Positions 25,630 through 37,874 of a DNA stretch of 64,000 bases are shown in pieces. Position 1 is the stretch's first letter; the number at the start of each line of letters is the position of its first letter. The translations under genes and the position numbers were made by a program. The notes under the pieces are model-generated. The model worked only from the letters and a program-made list of their open reading frames with translations, searched no databases and had not been told where the DNA came from. Origin of the DNA: Alisma plantago-aquatica (Eukaryota; Streptophyta; Magnoliopsida; Alismatales; Alismataceae); NCBI GenBank assembly GCA_963693085.1, contig OY856409.1, forward strand, positions 663,677,591-663,741,590. The letters are read 5' to 3'.

Positions 25630-25881
25630 GTTGGTAGTTGGGAGTTGTAAATAGACATTGCAACACTTTTTGCTCCAATCACCTCTTCGTTCAAAGAAAA
25701 AGTTCGACCAAGACACTTCTCAGTCGACAAGTCACTCGACTGATATAGTTTCTAGATTGTTCTTTTCAGCTCGAAACAATTAGCCATTGCAAGTCAATTA
25801 ATGGATACCTAACAGCTTGTTAAGCACTAAGAACACTCTACAAACCCTCTAGAACGTCCCTAAGTACTTGTAAACCATTCC

Positions 25882-25889
25882 TATAAATA
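25882..25889 (+). promoter_or_regulatory. Sirevirus-like LTR TATA box
   Basis: TATAAATA in the context CCTATAAATAGGAG, followed by a leader typical of an LTR transcript start. Prediction by motif and position. Confidence 0.5.
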
Positions 25890-26622
25890 GGAGAGTCCGA
25901 AGGATACCTAATGTATAGAACTACACTTGAGAATACATTCTAGTGAGCAACAAAGCAAAGCTACTCTTTCCATCTTATTTCTTCAAGCTCAAATTTCGTG
26001 TCCTATATCCATAGCCTCTTAGCCACATTATAACAACATCCATCTTTAGTGGTTTGAGAGGTCTAATGCTTGAAATAGGATCAAGGCGCTATACTAAATT
26101 GGTGAAGTATTTTCTTTCTTCCAATATTTTTCTTCCATATTGTATACTGTTCTCCTTGACTACTCCTAGGTTTAGAGGTTGTTGAAAGGAAGTTGCTTGG
26201 AGCTACTTCCTGGTGGAGAAGGCTTCTTCAAGGTGTGCTTGACATTACTTCAAGGGAGGTTGGAGCTACTTCTAAAGGAAGGCTATCTCAAGGTGGTGGA
26301 GCTAATTCAATGAGGTGAATGTTTCTCCAAGGACTTGAAGTTACTTCAAGAAGGCTGCTTCAAGGAGGTTGAGGCTACTTCAAGGTGAAGGCTACTTCAA
26401 GGGTGTGGAAGGTGATTGTATTTTGTGTAAAATCCTTGCGAGGTAATAAAATAAACTTTCAAAATCCCAATCGGAAAAATTGGGTAGAGGAATGACTACC
26501 TTTGGCTTCAAATCTAGGAGCCACTCTACATCCTTGTGTCTTCATTGTTTCCCCCTCCTTCTTTGGTTGAGTGGTTTGATTGTTTAATTAATTTTAAAAA
26601 GTTCCAAAAATCTCTATTCATC

Positions 26623-29059
26623 CCCCCTCTAGATTTTTTTTGGGATCAGGTAAAATATTACTAATCAAAGAAAAGTATAGGTGAGCCTATACAGCACAGA
26701 GGGAGGTTAACGACAAAACCCCACTTTAGCCAAACAACAAGTTACAAACCCGGGAAGAATAACTACAAAAAACCCCATTGTAATCTGACAACATGGTCAA
26801 GACCCTTATAAATCTCGGGTCTGACCTTACAAGCCATGGCTAACCTCTCAAAGAGAACGTCAAAACATGCCACTCTATCCACCTCATCACAAGTCTTCTA
26901 TTCCTTTCCTACCAGATGAGATAGATGATGGCGACCATTCCCGTTCCCCCCGAATGCCAACATGTTCTTGTTCCTGGTAGTTGAGGACATGGTCCAAGGA
27001 ATCCCTTCGGCTAAAGAAAGAGGCGGCAACCCACCCCATCCACATTTCAAGGACCAGCGAGTCCATACATATCTGGAGAAAGAACACGTGAAGAAAAGAT
27101 GACCATGTGACTCCTCCTCGGTCTTATAGAGAAGGCAGAGGGAGTTCACCTCCAAACCCCACCTAATCAATCGATCAGCAATGGGGAGATGGCCCAGAAT
27201 CACTCTATACAAGCAACAACTCCACTTAGGCAAATGGAACCTATTCCAGATCAGCTTCGCCCAAGGAACCTCATGTCCGAGATACTTGAGAATCCAAGGT
27301 TTCTCCACTATTCTTTTACACACATCATTTTCATCAAATAGGTACTTGTTCCTCACAGTTGGCCACCCTTGTTTCATTCTTCGCCAGGTAAGCGAGCACC
27401 TATAGTCTCCTTCAGCACTCTCTAGGTTACCGTACCGCAGCTTCATCCACCTTGACCAAATGGACTCGGTATCCATCAAGAATCTATCAATTCTTTTGAG
27501 CGTGGAACCTTCGGCCAAAGCTCTAGTGTCCTGTAGACCCAAGCCGCCCTACTTTTGGTCCCTAGCAATGGTGTCCCATGCAACACCATGGGCTTTACTG
27601 CCCCACAAAAACCCACTGATGAGGCTCCAAACTTTATCAGTGATGAACCATGGAAGCTCAGTCTGATTACACCAAAAGAGAAACTTGGACGTCAAGACAT
27701 ACTTGCACAGCACCATACGTCTCGCGAAGGACATCGAGATCCCTACCCACTTGTGTATGGTAGTCCGGAGATCATCCACAAGCTACCCAAAATCTTTACC
27801 TCTGCCCCTACCTCCTGATAAAGGAATACCAAGGTACTTTGTGGGGAAGTGCCCTCGGGTTATACCAGCTACAGTTCTGAGCCTACCACGTCTATTGTCA
27901 CACGAGCGGGAGAGGTACACCTTAGACTTTATGGCATTGATGTAAAGACCAGTGAGCTTCCCAAACTTTTCCAGAATGATTCGCACCCTCCGTAGGTATT
28001 TACAATGACCAACTATAAAAACCATAATGTCATCAGTGAACACCAGATGAGAGATGGCAGGCATATTTGTAAGTTTGAAAACCTTGGTAGTGCCTTCTTC
28101 TTCCTCCTTGTTAATGATGTCAGATAGGCCCTCCATAATGATTGTAAACAACAAGGGTGATAAAGGTTCACCCTGACGGAGACCATTAGAAGTAATGAAT
28201 AGACCATGAGGAACCTCATTCACCAAGACCGAGAAGGATGTCGTCTCGACGCATTGTTTAATCAAGTTAGTCCATATGCAAGAAAAACCCATAGCATTCA
28301 TGATCTTCCATAGAGCAGACCATTCAATGTGGTCATAAGCTTTACTGATGTCAAGTTTAAAGCATGCTTTCTTAGTAGACTTCGATTGATTAAAGGAGCT
28401 GAGGAACTCAGAAGCAAGAAGCTCCCCATCAGCTATAGACCTGCCTCGAATAAACGCAAGCTGGTTTGGAGAGATAACAGATGGTAGAATACTCTTGAGT
28501 CTGTTCGATAGGACTTTGGCTATGATCTTGTAGAAGGTTGAGTAGCTGGCTATGGGATGATAGTCAGCCATCAATGTCGGAATGTTCGTCTTAGGGATGA
28601 GTCTAATAAAAGCATGGTTGGCTTGTTTAACCATCTTGCCTCCAACCATGAACCAACGAACAATGCGGCACACATCATGCGTGATGATTTCCCAGGTAGC
28701 CTGAAAGAACCTTCCATTGAAGTCGTCTGGCCTTGGGGCTTTGGAAGGACCAATACTAAACACTACATCCTTTATCTCTTTATCCAATAGCGGTCCACAC
28801 AAAATCCTATTCATGTCATCTGTCACCTTGCTACTAGGGAGAATACAATCGTTAGTGTGGTGGTTTTTGTTGTACATGTTTCTGAAAAAATTTACCGCTT
28901 CATCCGCCACTTCATTAGGCCCTCTGGTGGTTGACCCATCAGCCTTGATCGAGCCATGGATGCAGTCCTTCATGTGATTTTTCTTCGTAGCATTATGATA
29001 AACTTTGGTGTTACGATCGCCATCACTAATCCACTTGAATCTGCCCCCTCTAGATTTTT
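26623..29059 (-). mobile_element. 5'-truncated L1-type LINE
   Basis: The insertion (26639-29043) is flanked by a 16-bp direct duplication CCCCCTCTAGATTTTT at 26623-26638 and 29044-29059. The element is on the minus strand, with a very short A tail (the T run near 26639). It starts inside ORF2, so endonuclease and the first part of the polymerase region are missing, the usual result of target-primed reverse transcription. It split the end of the Sirevirus-like LTR. Confidence 0.92.
26898..29042 (-). pseudogene. LINE ORF2 fragment: reverse transcriptase and zf-RVT
   Basis: One frame throughout, broken by two TAG stops (27783-27785 and 27549-27551) at places where relatives usually have Trp. 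From the 5' cut it reads WISDGDRNTK, then RT motifs (MADYHPIASYSTFYKIIAK, NQLAFIRGRSI, FKLDISKAYDHIEW, GLRQGEPLSPLLF), the catalytic box as FTDD instead of FADD/YADD, thumb (KSKVYLSR, TKYLGIPL), and a zf-RVT tail with CLYRVILGHLPIADRL and LCLLYKTEEESHGHLFFTC. Changes are G-to-A on the coding strand. The polymerase would copy its own RNA at a nicked target; here it is inactive. Confidence 0.92.
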
Positions 29060-29319
29060 CACATACATGTATGCAAAGTAAGATGATATATGAAAAAATA
29101 TCTAGGAAAGTGGGGGCTAGTCAATAAATACTCACACAAATGGTATCATACAACTTTCTCAGTAAAATTGTAGGACAAAGTTGCAAAGTTGAGAACAAAG
29201 GAGAAGAAGATAGGGTATGTACCATCCTACCACACTAAGATTTTCAATGCGATGGGAAGCCCCTTGAGGGGAAGCCGCACTGGTGACCCCACCCTAATAG
29301 TGTAACCCCCCAACTACTA
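29060..29319. other. End of Sirevirus-like LTR and unassigned sequence
   Basis: The first bases after the duplicated target continue the LTR end (CACATACATG). Where the LTR stops and older DNA begins is not visible. No gene is seen. Confidence 0.4.
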
Positions 29320-29462
29320 GTACATTAGGGGAGATAGGATCAATTCATGCAACGATCGGCTTACATGACTGGATGATGGGTCATTGAGACGTGTTTAGAG
29401 GGAGTCAAACTTGGGTCGCTACTCTACGGAGCCTGACACCACTATGCCACCAATCCACTGGA
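29320..29462 (-). mobile_element. SINE-like sequence with tRNA-type promoter boxes
   Basis: On the minus strand, TGGCATAGTGG (29439-29449) matches the RNA polymerase III A box and AGTTTGACTCC (29401-29411) is close to the B box GGTTCGANTCC. They are 27 bp apart, as in tRNA-derived SINEs. No tRNA cloverleaf is evident, and neither the 3' tail nor a target duplication was found, so the ends are approximate. Confidence 0.4.
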
Positions 29463-29899
29463 AACCCCACAAACTCTTTCATGATGTTTCCCTCAACATG
29501 AAAGTAGGATTACAAAGATAGGATAATGACACAATGATGCTTAGGAGATTGTCTTACACTCAATCCAATCGGGGATGCAACACCACAATTTTTCTAACTA
29601 CAACTGTCATTTTGGCCCTTGATCACCATGTCTACGGTATGTATCATGACTCTTATGACTTGTTTACTATAGCCTTTTGATTCAATCTCAACAACTTCAT
29701 TTCTCATTTCACATTTTCCAATTTTCAATTTTTTTTTCATTTTGTATACTTTTATTTTCTCTTATGTTCCATTTAATGTGGCAATCAGAATAATTTTTTT
29801 TTTACATTTGTGGTATGTGTGTGCTTTTCTTAAAAAGTATAAAAACAAAAATATAATGAGAAATGCAAGGTAAATGGTCAATATCTCACAAACCAATGT
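29463..29899. other. No gene seen
   Basis: A-T rich sequence between the SINE-like piece and the gypsy remnant. Homopolymer T runs near 29730 and 29796 are the only structure noted. Confidence 0.5.
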
Positions 29900-30747
29900 G
29901 GTTGCCTCCCAAAACTGATAAATCTTTCACCTTCATTTTCACATGGAGTTCTTTCCTTCTTTGACAATTTGGAAAATTTGTGGACACTTTCTTGAAGTAA
30001 AGGGATTTCTCATTTGCATTAAGTAGTTTTTCCTCATACCATTAATTGTATGAGTTCCCAAGAGGTGTAACTTCAACATTTCCATCTTTCAAGTAATCAA
30101 ATGAATCTTCATAGTGACAATCCTCAACATTTTCACCTGGTTCTTGTTGGACAAAGGTCTTGAATATATTGATCTCTAGCTTCATGCTCATGAAAGAGAT
30201 TGTCATGGTATTCATAGGCACATGTATTTCATCATAGGTAGTAGGCAAGATTATCCTTCCTAAGATAACATGAATAATCTTGTCCCTAGATCCATACCAA
30301 GAATAATAAAGTCTACAAGAACATCATTGTTGTTTCCTTATCTATCATCACTAAGACAACATCAACCCTACCTTTTGGCACCTAAAAGAACCAGCCGACC
30401 AATTGAAGTGTACAATTTATCAGCTTTAGCTTGTTTGATCCTAATTAGGCATGAGATCTACATTAGTTCCCAGATCAATTAGAGATTTTTCATTAAGTTG
30501 GACACCAATGTGGCAAAGTATAAGAGGTTTGAGGGTCCTATTTCTTCAAGGGAAGATCATGATGCAATATGGACCTTAGTTTCACCATTAAATTCACTTT
30601 ATTGGGCATTGTCCCTATTGTATTTCTTTTAAAGGTGCATATAAACTTGAGAAATTCTTCATATACTTGAATTTGCATGATTGCATCAAGTAATGGGATT
30701 TCACCTTGACTCACAAACAATAAAATCTCAACATTTCTTATAAGCAT
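29900..30747 (-). pseudogene. Ty3/gypsy (Athila/Tat-like) Gag end and aspartic protease remnant
   Basis: Read on the minus strand: EIPLLDAIMQIQVYEEFLKFICTFKR, then a protease-like LIDLGTNVDLMP and the later block MKLEINIFKTF. This order (the 'IPLLDAI..YAKFLK' block, then a 'LLDLGASVNLLP' active site, then the 'MTLEVNIF' block) is that of the gag-protease junction of Athila/Tat elements. Many stops and shifts, and the catalytic region is poorly kept. It is separated from its upstream gag part (32508-33500) by a solo LTR. Confidence 0.6.
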
Positions 30748-30833
30748 ATGTTGTCAACAATGATGTATCCAAAATAAGTGTGCATGAGGTCTACCTTATC
30801 ATGGATCTAGTCCACCGATGAACTCCTGACATG

Positions 30834-32507
30834 GTGTTGTGCATCCCCTCGTGTGTATGAACAATCCTCAAATATGTCCTCTGAACACATTCACACGGTG
30901 CTTGTGTGTCTACATAGTCCATATGGATGGGCTGCAGATCATCACACTACTTGAGCCAGTGGGAAGGAGCAACCTCTCTCTTGGTGATGTGTCAGTGTGA
31001 CAACCATTCTCCTTCTCTCTCTCACACACATGGATGATGACGATTAGGATTGATGTACAAGATCATATATTTGTGATTCCCCGTCACACTCCTTTAAATA
31101 GGAGAGGCAAGGAAGTAGGATTTTCAAAAACCTGATAGACAACAAGGCATCAGTTGCATTTGAAGTAGGCCGCTCATGGATAGACAATCACACGCTTAGA
31201 ATATTATGGAATTCCACCATTACTTTTTTTTGCCAATTAACCAAATTTATTGATTGAATAATTAATTGATCGATTAATTATATTAATCAATTATCTAATT
31301 TTCACTCACCTGATTGTAGACTCCAACCAATCATTCAAGATTAGTTGGTTGAGTTATCATATGAGTTGATAATTTTGGGTCCAATAAATTGTATTAAACC
31401 TTTTAGCTAATTGTCTTGGATTTTATTCCAACATTGTTCAAGATGATTATCTAAATGTTTTAGTAATTACTATAACATGGAACATTTCCAATCATGTCCA
31501 CAATTATACTCCTATTCCTTTTCACCCTATGCATGCAACCCTATAGGCTCCACATTACATTGGTAGTGATGTCCATAATCAAACTACGACTTCACAATCA
31601 ATGATTGGTATCTAGAAAGACTACATTTCCACCCAAGTAATTGAAGAAGTTGAAGAATTACTTTAGCCTAGTATTGTGGCCAGTGTTTAGTGATTGTATA
31701 ATCCTTTCATCTCTGATATCTAGGTTGAATGTGAGGCATGAAAATGTGATCCTCTTAATACTCAATCTTTGTTATTTTATCTAGAGTAGACTATATGAGA
31801 TACATGTGAGCTCAATATCATATATTGACTCACATGAGCATGACCATGCATTTCATAGTCTCACTCATCAAGTGACCATGATATCACTCTAGTGGGAGGG
31901 ACAAATTCCATCTACATCACTCACAATAATCCACATGTGTCAGAATGCACCTAATCACTACTTGTATCACAAACCTTATTCAAGGTCATGTTGAGTAGTG
32001 TTAAAGCACACTGAATGACATATGATTACGGTAGTGACTTTAGGTCTAAGGACCACAATCACCACAGTCACATTTAGATGTGATTTCATACCACCATTAT
32101 TGGCTTCCATGTATCAGACCCAAAATGGGTCCTTCCAGTACACTTGTTCATAAAAAATACCTATGTGTTTGATTTGATATCCAATATGATGACTAATGAG
32201 ATGTAGTCTTCAATCAACACACATACTAGTCTTTATGTATTACCGTTGTCCTAATATCCACAATAATATCTAACTAGGGACTAAGACAAGAATGAATACT
32301 CTTATCATACACATGATCTCATGTTCAAGTCCTCAACCTGAATTCACATCATTGAGCCATACATTCTTAGGACATTATTATATTTATTCATTATCTCATG
32401 TTAAAACAAACATAATAATCAAAATTACCTTTATTAATTATCAAATTAATTACAATATGTGCCATTAAAATCAGCATATGGTTGGCTCTCAGGGCATATC
32501 ACCAACA
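30834..32507 (-). mobile_element. Diverged solo LTR related to the copia-1/copia-2 family
   Basis: 31520-32507 aligns by eye with 6780-7775 of the copia-2 LTR in the same orientation and ends ATCACCAACA like it, but is much more diverged. A TATA-type box TATTTAAAG lies on the minus strand at 31092-31101. It carries no GATCGG cluster. Possible 5-bp duplication ACATG at 30829-30833 and 32508-32512, which would set the left end at 30834/30835; that edge is uncertain. No internal region is attached, so it is a solo LTR from an older or sister family. Confidence 0.7.
31092..31101 (-). promoter_or_regulatory. Solo LTR TATA-type box
   Basis: Minus strand TATTTAAAGG within CCTATTTAAAGGAG, placed as the TATA box is in the related LTRs. 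Confidence 0.35.
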
Positions 32508-33500
32508 ACATGTGCATTTGTCTTTGCAAGATCAATATGAATGACTTGAGGAATCACAAAAGGAACTGATTTACTTTTAGAAATTGTATCAGGATTTTCA
32601 TTAACTTCCTCAATAGCACTTAGAGTCACAAATGTAATAGAAGGAATGGAATCGCTCCCAAATGGAGTAGGTGGTTGTAAATGTGGTGCTATATGATCTC
32701 TAAAAGATGGTGTAATAGAATTTTCAAATCTCACAGTGTCAAAAAACATCTTAGCATAATAGCACTTGTAATCACAACATCAACTCTCACTTGGATTCTC
32801 ATATACTATTTCTCTTCCATTCCTTAGAACACTCACAACATTAACTTGCTCATGGTGAGGAGGGGAGCTTATTTTTTCTTTAGAGGAGGTGGAGGTGGTC
32901 TTTGGTGTTGGGAGTGAGGTGGGTTTTGGAAGACACAAGGTTGCACATATACTTGCTCACTTTAAGGTGGAGGAACTTGTTGAGCTTAAGGAGGTGGTTG
33001 TTATGGTGGAGGATGATATTGATAATTAAATGGTGGTTTTGGTGGTGGCATTCCTAATGGATTTGGTGGACCTTGGTATTAGTGGAGGGGTTGACACATA
33101 CATTTGTGATGGAATGTATGCATTTTTAGGAATAACCAATGGCCCACTAGTGTTGTTTGGATTCCCCATGGGTTTTAAAGAAGTCTCCCGTTCACATGGA
33201 TGGAAAGTATCAAGGATATTTGATGTAGTCTTTGATCAAGTCTATTGATGTTTTCCCTTGAGTAGACATATTTTTCTTGACCTGACTGAATCCTTGAAAC
33301 TTAGAGATGACTTTATATTCAAATATTGTGTTGTACCATTGACTTTGTTGTTTTCATGGTTTCCCTTGTCCTTATATTCCCAATTGCTACAAGATTGGAG
33401 GCTTCCACCTCTTCATAAAAAAACACAATGGATTGCATCACATTGCTTTAGACACCTCCCCCTAATTTTTCATTGTGTTCATCATATTAGCTAGAATCTT
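32508..33500 (-). pseudogene. Ty3/gypsy Gag remnant upstream of the solo LTR
   Basis: Minus strand: a Pro-rich stretch, then EQVNVVSVLRNGREIVYENPSES, like the 'AITLRSGK' block near the end of Athila/Tat Gag, then 32489-32749 with PPTPFGSDSIPS and an acidic, Ser-rich linker. Several stops. Together with 29900-30747 it forms one degraded gag-protease region interrupted by the solo LTR. Confidence 0.5.
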
Positions 33501-35040
33501 CATCAACTGAGTATTTACATCATTAATGAATCATTTTCATCCTAGTTTTAGTTGCATTTAACCCTAGTTTTGCATTCATTTCCATCATTGTAACTTAAAA
33601 TAGATTGTATTTAGGTTTTCTTCATTTTATGATAATTTATAAGATTTTGATCCAAACTCTTGGTTTCCCTGACAGACTTGAGCTTCATCGCATGTTAGGA
33701 GTGTAAGAGGCAGCGGTCTCGCTAACCAACTAGCGGGCACAAGAAAATTTTGAATGCGGGGATCAAATTTTTGATGATCCTTTCAATCATCAATTGTTGA
33801 TTTCCATTGGTTGGTAGCTCATAGGAGCAGACCCTACGAAACATGATAATATCCCCTTGGGGTGGATTTGCATCATTATACCTTTCCATTGGTTGACAAC
33901 CATTGGAAGCATTCCTTTGGGTTGCATTACATATGCCAAACAATTGGTTTACAATACTCTATCCTTCCTTCAGTTGACAACCAAAGGAATCCCAATGACC
34001 ACCTTCTGATGGCCCATCAATCGATGGTTTCCCATCATTTGCCTTCCAAAGGAACTCTTGTGAGTGACAACCAGAAGATGTTATGCTTCTGTTGGAAATT
34101 ATGACTTTGCCTTTTGCTGGCTATTTTGTGCACATGCCTTCTGATGGCTATGCATGTCTATCTTCTAATGAAAAACATGCTCACTCCTTATGATTCTTCT
34201 CCTATGTATGTCAATCGAAGGTCAACCTATGCTCCACTGCTGAAGGAAATATAGGATTTTAAGCTTCTAATGGTTATTTTGAACACTCTTTTGAAGGGAC
34301 TTCTGCTTCGTCTTCTGATGGTTGTCCAATCCCTCACCTATTGACAAAGATACTTAATGTCACCACCCTTTATCTACCTTTACCATTATACCTTCACCTC
34401 CAAGTAGGTCAAGGACTTTACACTGTGGAAGTTGAGAGGGTTCTAAACCCTAGCATCTTCCTATAAATACAAGGTCTTTGGCTCCATAAAAAGGATCCAC
34501 CCTTGAGGCCACAAGACTGCCACTTCCACTCCAGACCTTCAACCTCCACCAACCTTCAACCATTTCCTTCGAATAAAAAATATGAACCAAAGGTACTCCC
34601 ACCTCTGAAAAGTCTTGTAGCTTCTTACCTCGAAGGAGGTTTTGAAGGATGATACACTTATTCCATCAGTTTTTTACTACTTCCACCCATTATCAACCTT
34701 ATCTCTCATGATAGTGACTAGATCCAAACTTGAAGAAGGAAGAATGATGATCGAAGTCCACCTCTGAAAAACATGTAGGGGTATATTTGTTGTTGCATCG
34801 AATTCCATCACTCTAGATTTCGAAGACAAACATCGACACACCACTTCTTTGGTTTTATCTTCTACTGTGATGATGGCTTTCTTCCTCTCTTTAATTTTTA
34901 TTCTTGCTACTACTGCCATCAGCGAGTAGTCCTCTCTCTAGGATTCAAGGAGTATCTCTGCTACCTAATTTCTTTATAGCATTTATTATTGCATGAACCG
35001 TCAAATATTTAGAACAAATCATTCTATGATTGTATTCTTG
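33501..35040. other. LTR-like unassigned sequence with repeated short motifs
   Basis: No gene. Between 33810 and 34330 short motifs recur (variants of CTTCTGATGG and GTTGACAACCA/TTGG). A TATA-type CTATAAATAC is at 34461-34470, followed by a pyrimidine-rich leader. This is the build of an LTR promoter on the plus strand, but no partner LTR, primer site or end could be fixed. Confidence 0.4.
34461..34470 (+). promoter_or_regulatory. Possible LTR TATA box
   Basis: CTATAAATAC in the context CTTCCTATAAATACAAGG. Prediction only. Confidence 0.35.
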
Positions 35041-35598
35041 TGTAAGGAGTGAAACTCGAGAGGGAATCCACTCCTTACTTAATTTAATAAAATAATGCAT
35101 AAAACCCCATTCATTCACAACCACATGATAATGAATTTCAAATAAAGGTGGGGATCAGTTTGCGGTAAGCAACCTATCCATCTCTAAAGTCTTTCTGAAG
35201 CTAGTCATGGGTGATGTCTCCTACTTCTGGGACCTCATACTATACAACCTATGGGTGGGTTGAAAACAACACCAAGAAGAGGAAACAAATGAAAGGAAAG
35301 GATGTCAGTATAAAATGAGGTATGTGTATAGTAAAAACAATTGACATTATTTAAGGGCAGGGAAGAATCAATTAAAGAGGTGTCAATAAAGAGATATCTA
35401 AAGGAGAAGAGTTTTCAAAAGATTTAACATGTCAAATGGATGAGGAAATTATTATCAAGGATATGATTATTAAAAGGATTCTTGCCATATACTTTCACAT
35501 CAAAAAAATCACCATGGTAGATAGTTGCATGGTGAGCAAAATACATACTAGAATATACTAAAAAGTAGGGTAGGAATCCATATACTCCATACCAAGTC

Positions 35599-35762
35599 CA
35601 GGAGGACTAAAACCTCAGTGTCAAAAATAATATGGTAGTTGCATGGGGACTAAACCCTCAGTGCAATGACATGAGGATTAAAACCTCAGTGCCTAAAATA
35701 ATATATTTCAGGAGGACTAAAACCTTAGTGCAATAGCAAGAGGAATAAAACCTCTGTGCCTC
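35599..35762. repeat. Tandem 'AGGACTAAAACCTCAGTGC' repeats in the gypsy LTR
   Basis: At least five imperfect units of 25-40 bp (GGAGGACTAAAACCTCAGTG, GGGGACTAAACCCTCAGTGC and so on). Arrays like this are common in plant gypsy LTRs. Confidence 0.8.
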
Positions 35763-37028
35763 AAACAAACATGGCATCACTACTTTTGGTTATTACTACT
35801 CAGTCATACATGCAAATAAGAAAGGAAATATAAAGTATAGTCATACTCAGGTAAATAATAAGAACATCAGATTCTCATCAAGTAGGGTCAGAGGACCCAT
35901 TAAATAGTAAGGTTATCCCAAAAGACTATGAATGTTATCTGCATATCATGAGTCGAGAATCAATGAGATATACACAAAGAAGAGTACTTTCCAAGAGATG
36001 ATACTGATATTCCAAGAAAAACCACAAATCAATTTATGCCTCATATAGGAAAGGGATATTTATTCATGTTAATGCCCAATTGAAATAGACTGGATGCACA
36101 TACCTTGACTTGGATGTTTAGATCAGAAGGATGTAATACCCTCTCAGGTATATAATTCCCTCAACACACACATAACTATATTTATATAGATTAGAGTTCA
36201 ATTATGTCTCAATATCATGAAACCCTTGAAATCTATCCTTAGAAGAACCATAGATTAGTTCATGATATTATTTATCTAGGGGGTCCTATGCTACTGATTC
36301 ACATACTGATTCATCATTAGTTTCCAAGTTCATATTTTTGTTGGTTATATTTTCCTCAATTATTAATAGGAGAGTAAGAGAGATTGAAACCCTAAAAAAT
36401 CAATCCTTTAAAACATTGAAATTGAGAAATAAAAATCAAACCAAGAGGTAGAGAAAAAATCTCACGATTCCATGACATATTTTTATGTATTTTTCTAACA
36501 CTGCAACAATTTGTTATGAAATTTATGAGATTATTGATTACTAAGTAAAATAAATAAATTCAAAAATGATAGAGATACCCTCACATGATATTTGATATCT
36601 TAAGTCATGACAAGGATGATGTGTTCATAAGTACATCCGCTCATCAACTTGACAACGGAAAATGAATAACATGTAAATTAAATGAAAACCCATGCGAGAA
36701 AATATCAATATAAGGGAATGAGAGGGAAAAATTGTGATTTACCCCTGGATAATCTTTGCCTCTCTGATGATGCTCCATGGAAGCAACTCTAAGTAGAGAC
36801 AATCAAAGCCAAATTTGCAAAAACAAGATCGATCACAATTTGGCAATTTTTTCTAGATAGGAACCAAGACAAGGGTCCAAAGAACCTTAGCCTTCAGAGA
36901 ACTGGATCGAGGGTGAGTAGTTGGGTAGATTTTTTGTTGAGTCAGTTGGCGGAAAAGCATGAGACCTGAGGCACAATTTGAGACATCAAATACTTGCATG
37001 CAATGGACAAAACTCGTTGGTGGGTTAA

Positions 37029-37037
37029 CTATATAGG
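37029..37037 (-). promoter_or_regulatory. Gypsy LTR TATA box
   Basis: Minus strand CCTATATAG about 850 bp downstream of the LTR start. Prediction by motif and position. Confidence 0.35.
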
Positions 37038-37874
37038 ATGGGGTGTTAGGGTTTTTCTAATGTGGCTTCGAGAGGCTTTGGTCACAAGAATTGGGAAAAT
37101 ATTGAATACTTAGAGTAACACATCAAGTAGGGGTTCATTGAATGTGGATTCCAATAAAAAACACAATGGTCAAAAGATCTAGATGGAAGATGGAGTGGGG
37201 AGGGAGCAATCATGAAATTTATTGATTATGTAGAAAGAGGATGGTTTCCAAAATAAGTGTGAGGTGGGAAATGACTCATCAGTCATATGATCCAAATATA
37301 ACATTAGAGAAAAGAACACACATCCATTTACATCTAAAAACATAGCGTAACAACGTGAGACTCAATAAATTTGAGGAACCTTATATGAATATGATTTTGA
37401 ATAAATTGACATTGAATTGATATCCTTTTTATTTTAGAATCCAATTGGAGTAGAAAAAAAAGTGAAAATAAGATGAAAGTTTTCAAGTAGACTGATTAAG
37501 ACCCGAAGAATCCAAATTCGAAGTCAATTTTGGCTTTTGGCAAATTTAAAAACTCAAAATTTGTTATTGAAGGGAAAAGTAACCTTTTATATATTTATTG
37601 ATTCATTTATCATTTAAAGTTAAACTTTTGTTTAAGAAAGATAATTTCAACCTTAAACTTGTAAATGTGGCACAATTGTAGATTTAGACCCAAATTAGGA
37701 TATTATTCATATTTCTTTCCTTAAAACCCAAATAATTGATTTATTAATCAAAACACTATAACTAGATATTTATAACATCCTAATACAATCTAAGTTAAGG
37801 GAGGGGTTCTAGAATACAAGATTACATGGTAGAGGGGAAAATTTGAATATGTGCCTAAGTTTGGGTATATTACA

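Larger units (their letters stand above)
24970..26638 (+). mobile_element. Sirevirus-like 3' LTR (main part)
   Basis: Begins TGTTGGCTAAATTGGAC right after the last polypurine tract, the typical start of SIRE/Maximus LTRs. It carries short palindromic CTCGATCGAG/GGTCGA motifs (25340-25760), a direct tandem duplication (25427-25629), a TATA box (25882-25889), and degenerate 'CTACTTCAAGG' repeats at 26200-26410. It is interrupted at 26638 by a LINE and resumes at 29060 for a short distance; its exact outer end is not clear. Confidence 0.75.
35041..37874 (-). mobile_element. Gypsy (chromovirus-like) element, 3' LTR
   Basis: Minus-strand LTR of about 2.8 kb running from TGTAATATACCC (37874) to ...CTTACA (35041). 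The inner edge is defined by the purine-rich tract and pol-end-like sequence at 37875-37915. The outer 430 bp (35041-35330) match 40076-40470, the start of the other LTR. Contains a minus-strand TATATAG box (37029-37037) and a tandem array (35599-35762). Confidence 0.7.

Noticed and set aside
29143..29154. TGGTATCATAC as a primer binding site after the Sirevirus-like LTR
   Set aside because: It lies about 80 bp past the apparent LTR end, matches only the first eight bases plus scattered others, and no internal region follows.
33030..33494. Plus-strand frames of 72 and 78 codons
   Set aside because: The minus strand here carries decayed gypsy Gag motifs; the plus frames are shadows.
35599..35762. 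CRISPR-like array of spaced repeats
   Set aside because: The units are imperfect with irregular spacing, lie in a plant LTR, and no cas genes are present; it is an LTR tandem repeat.
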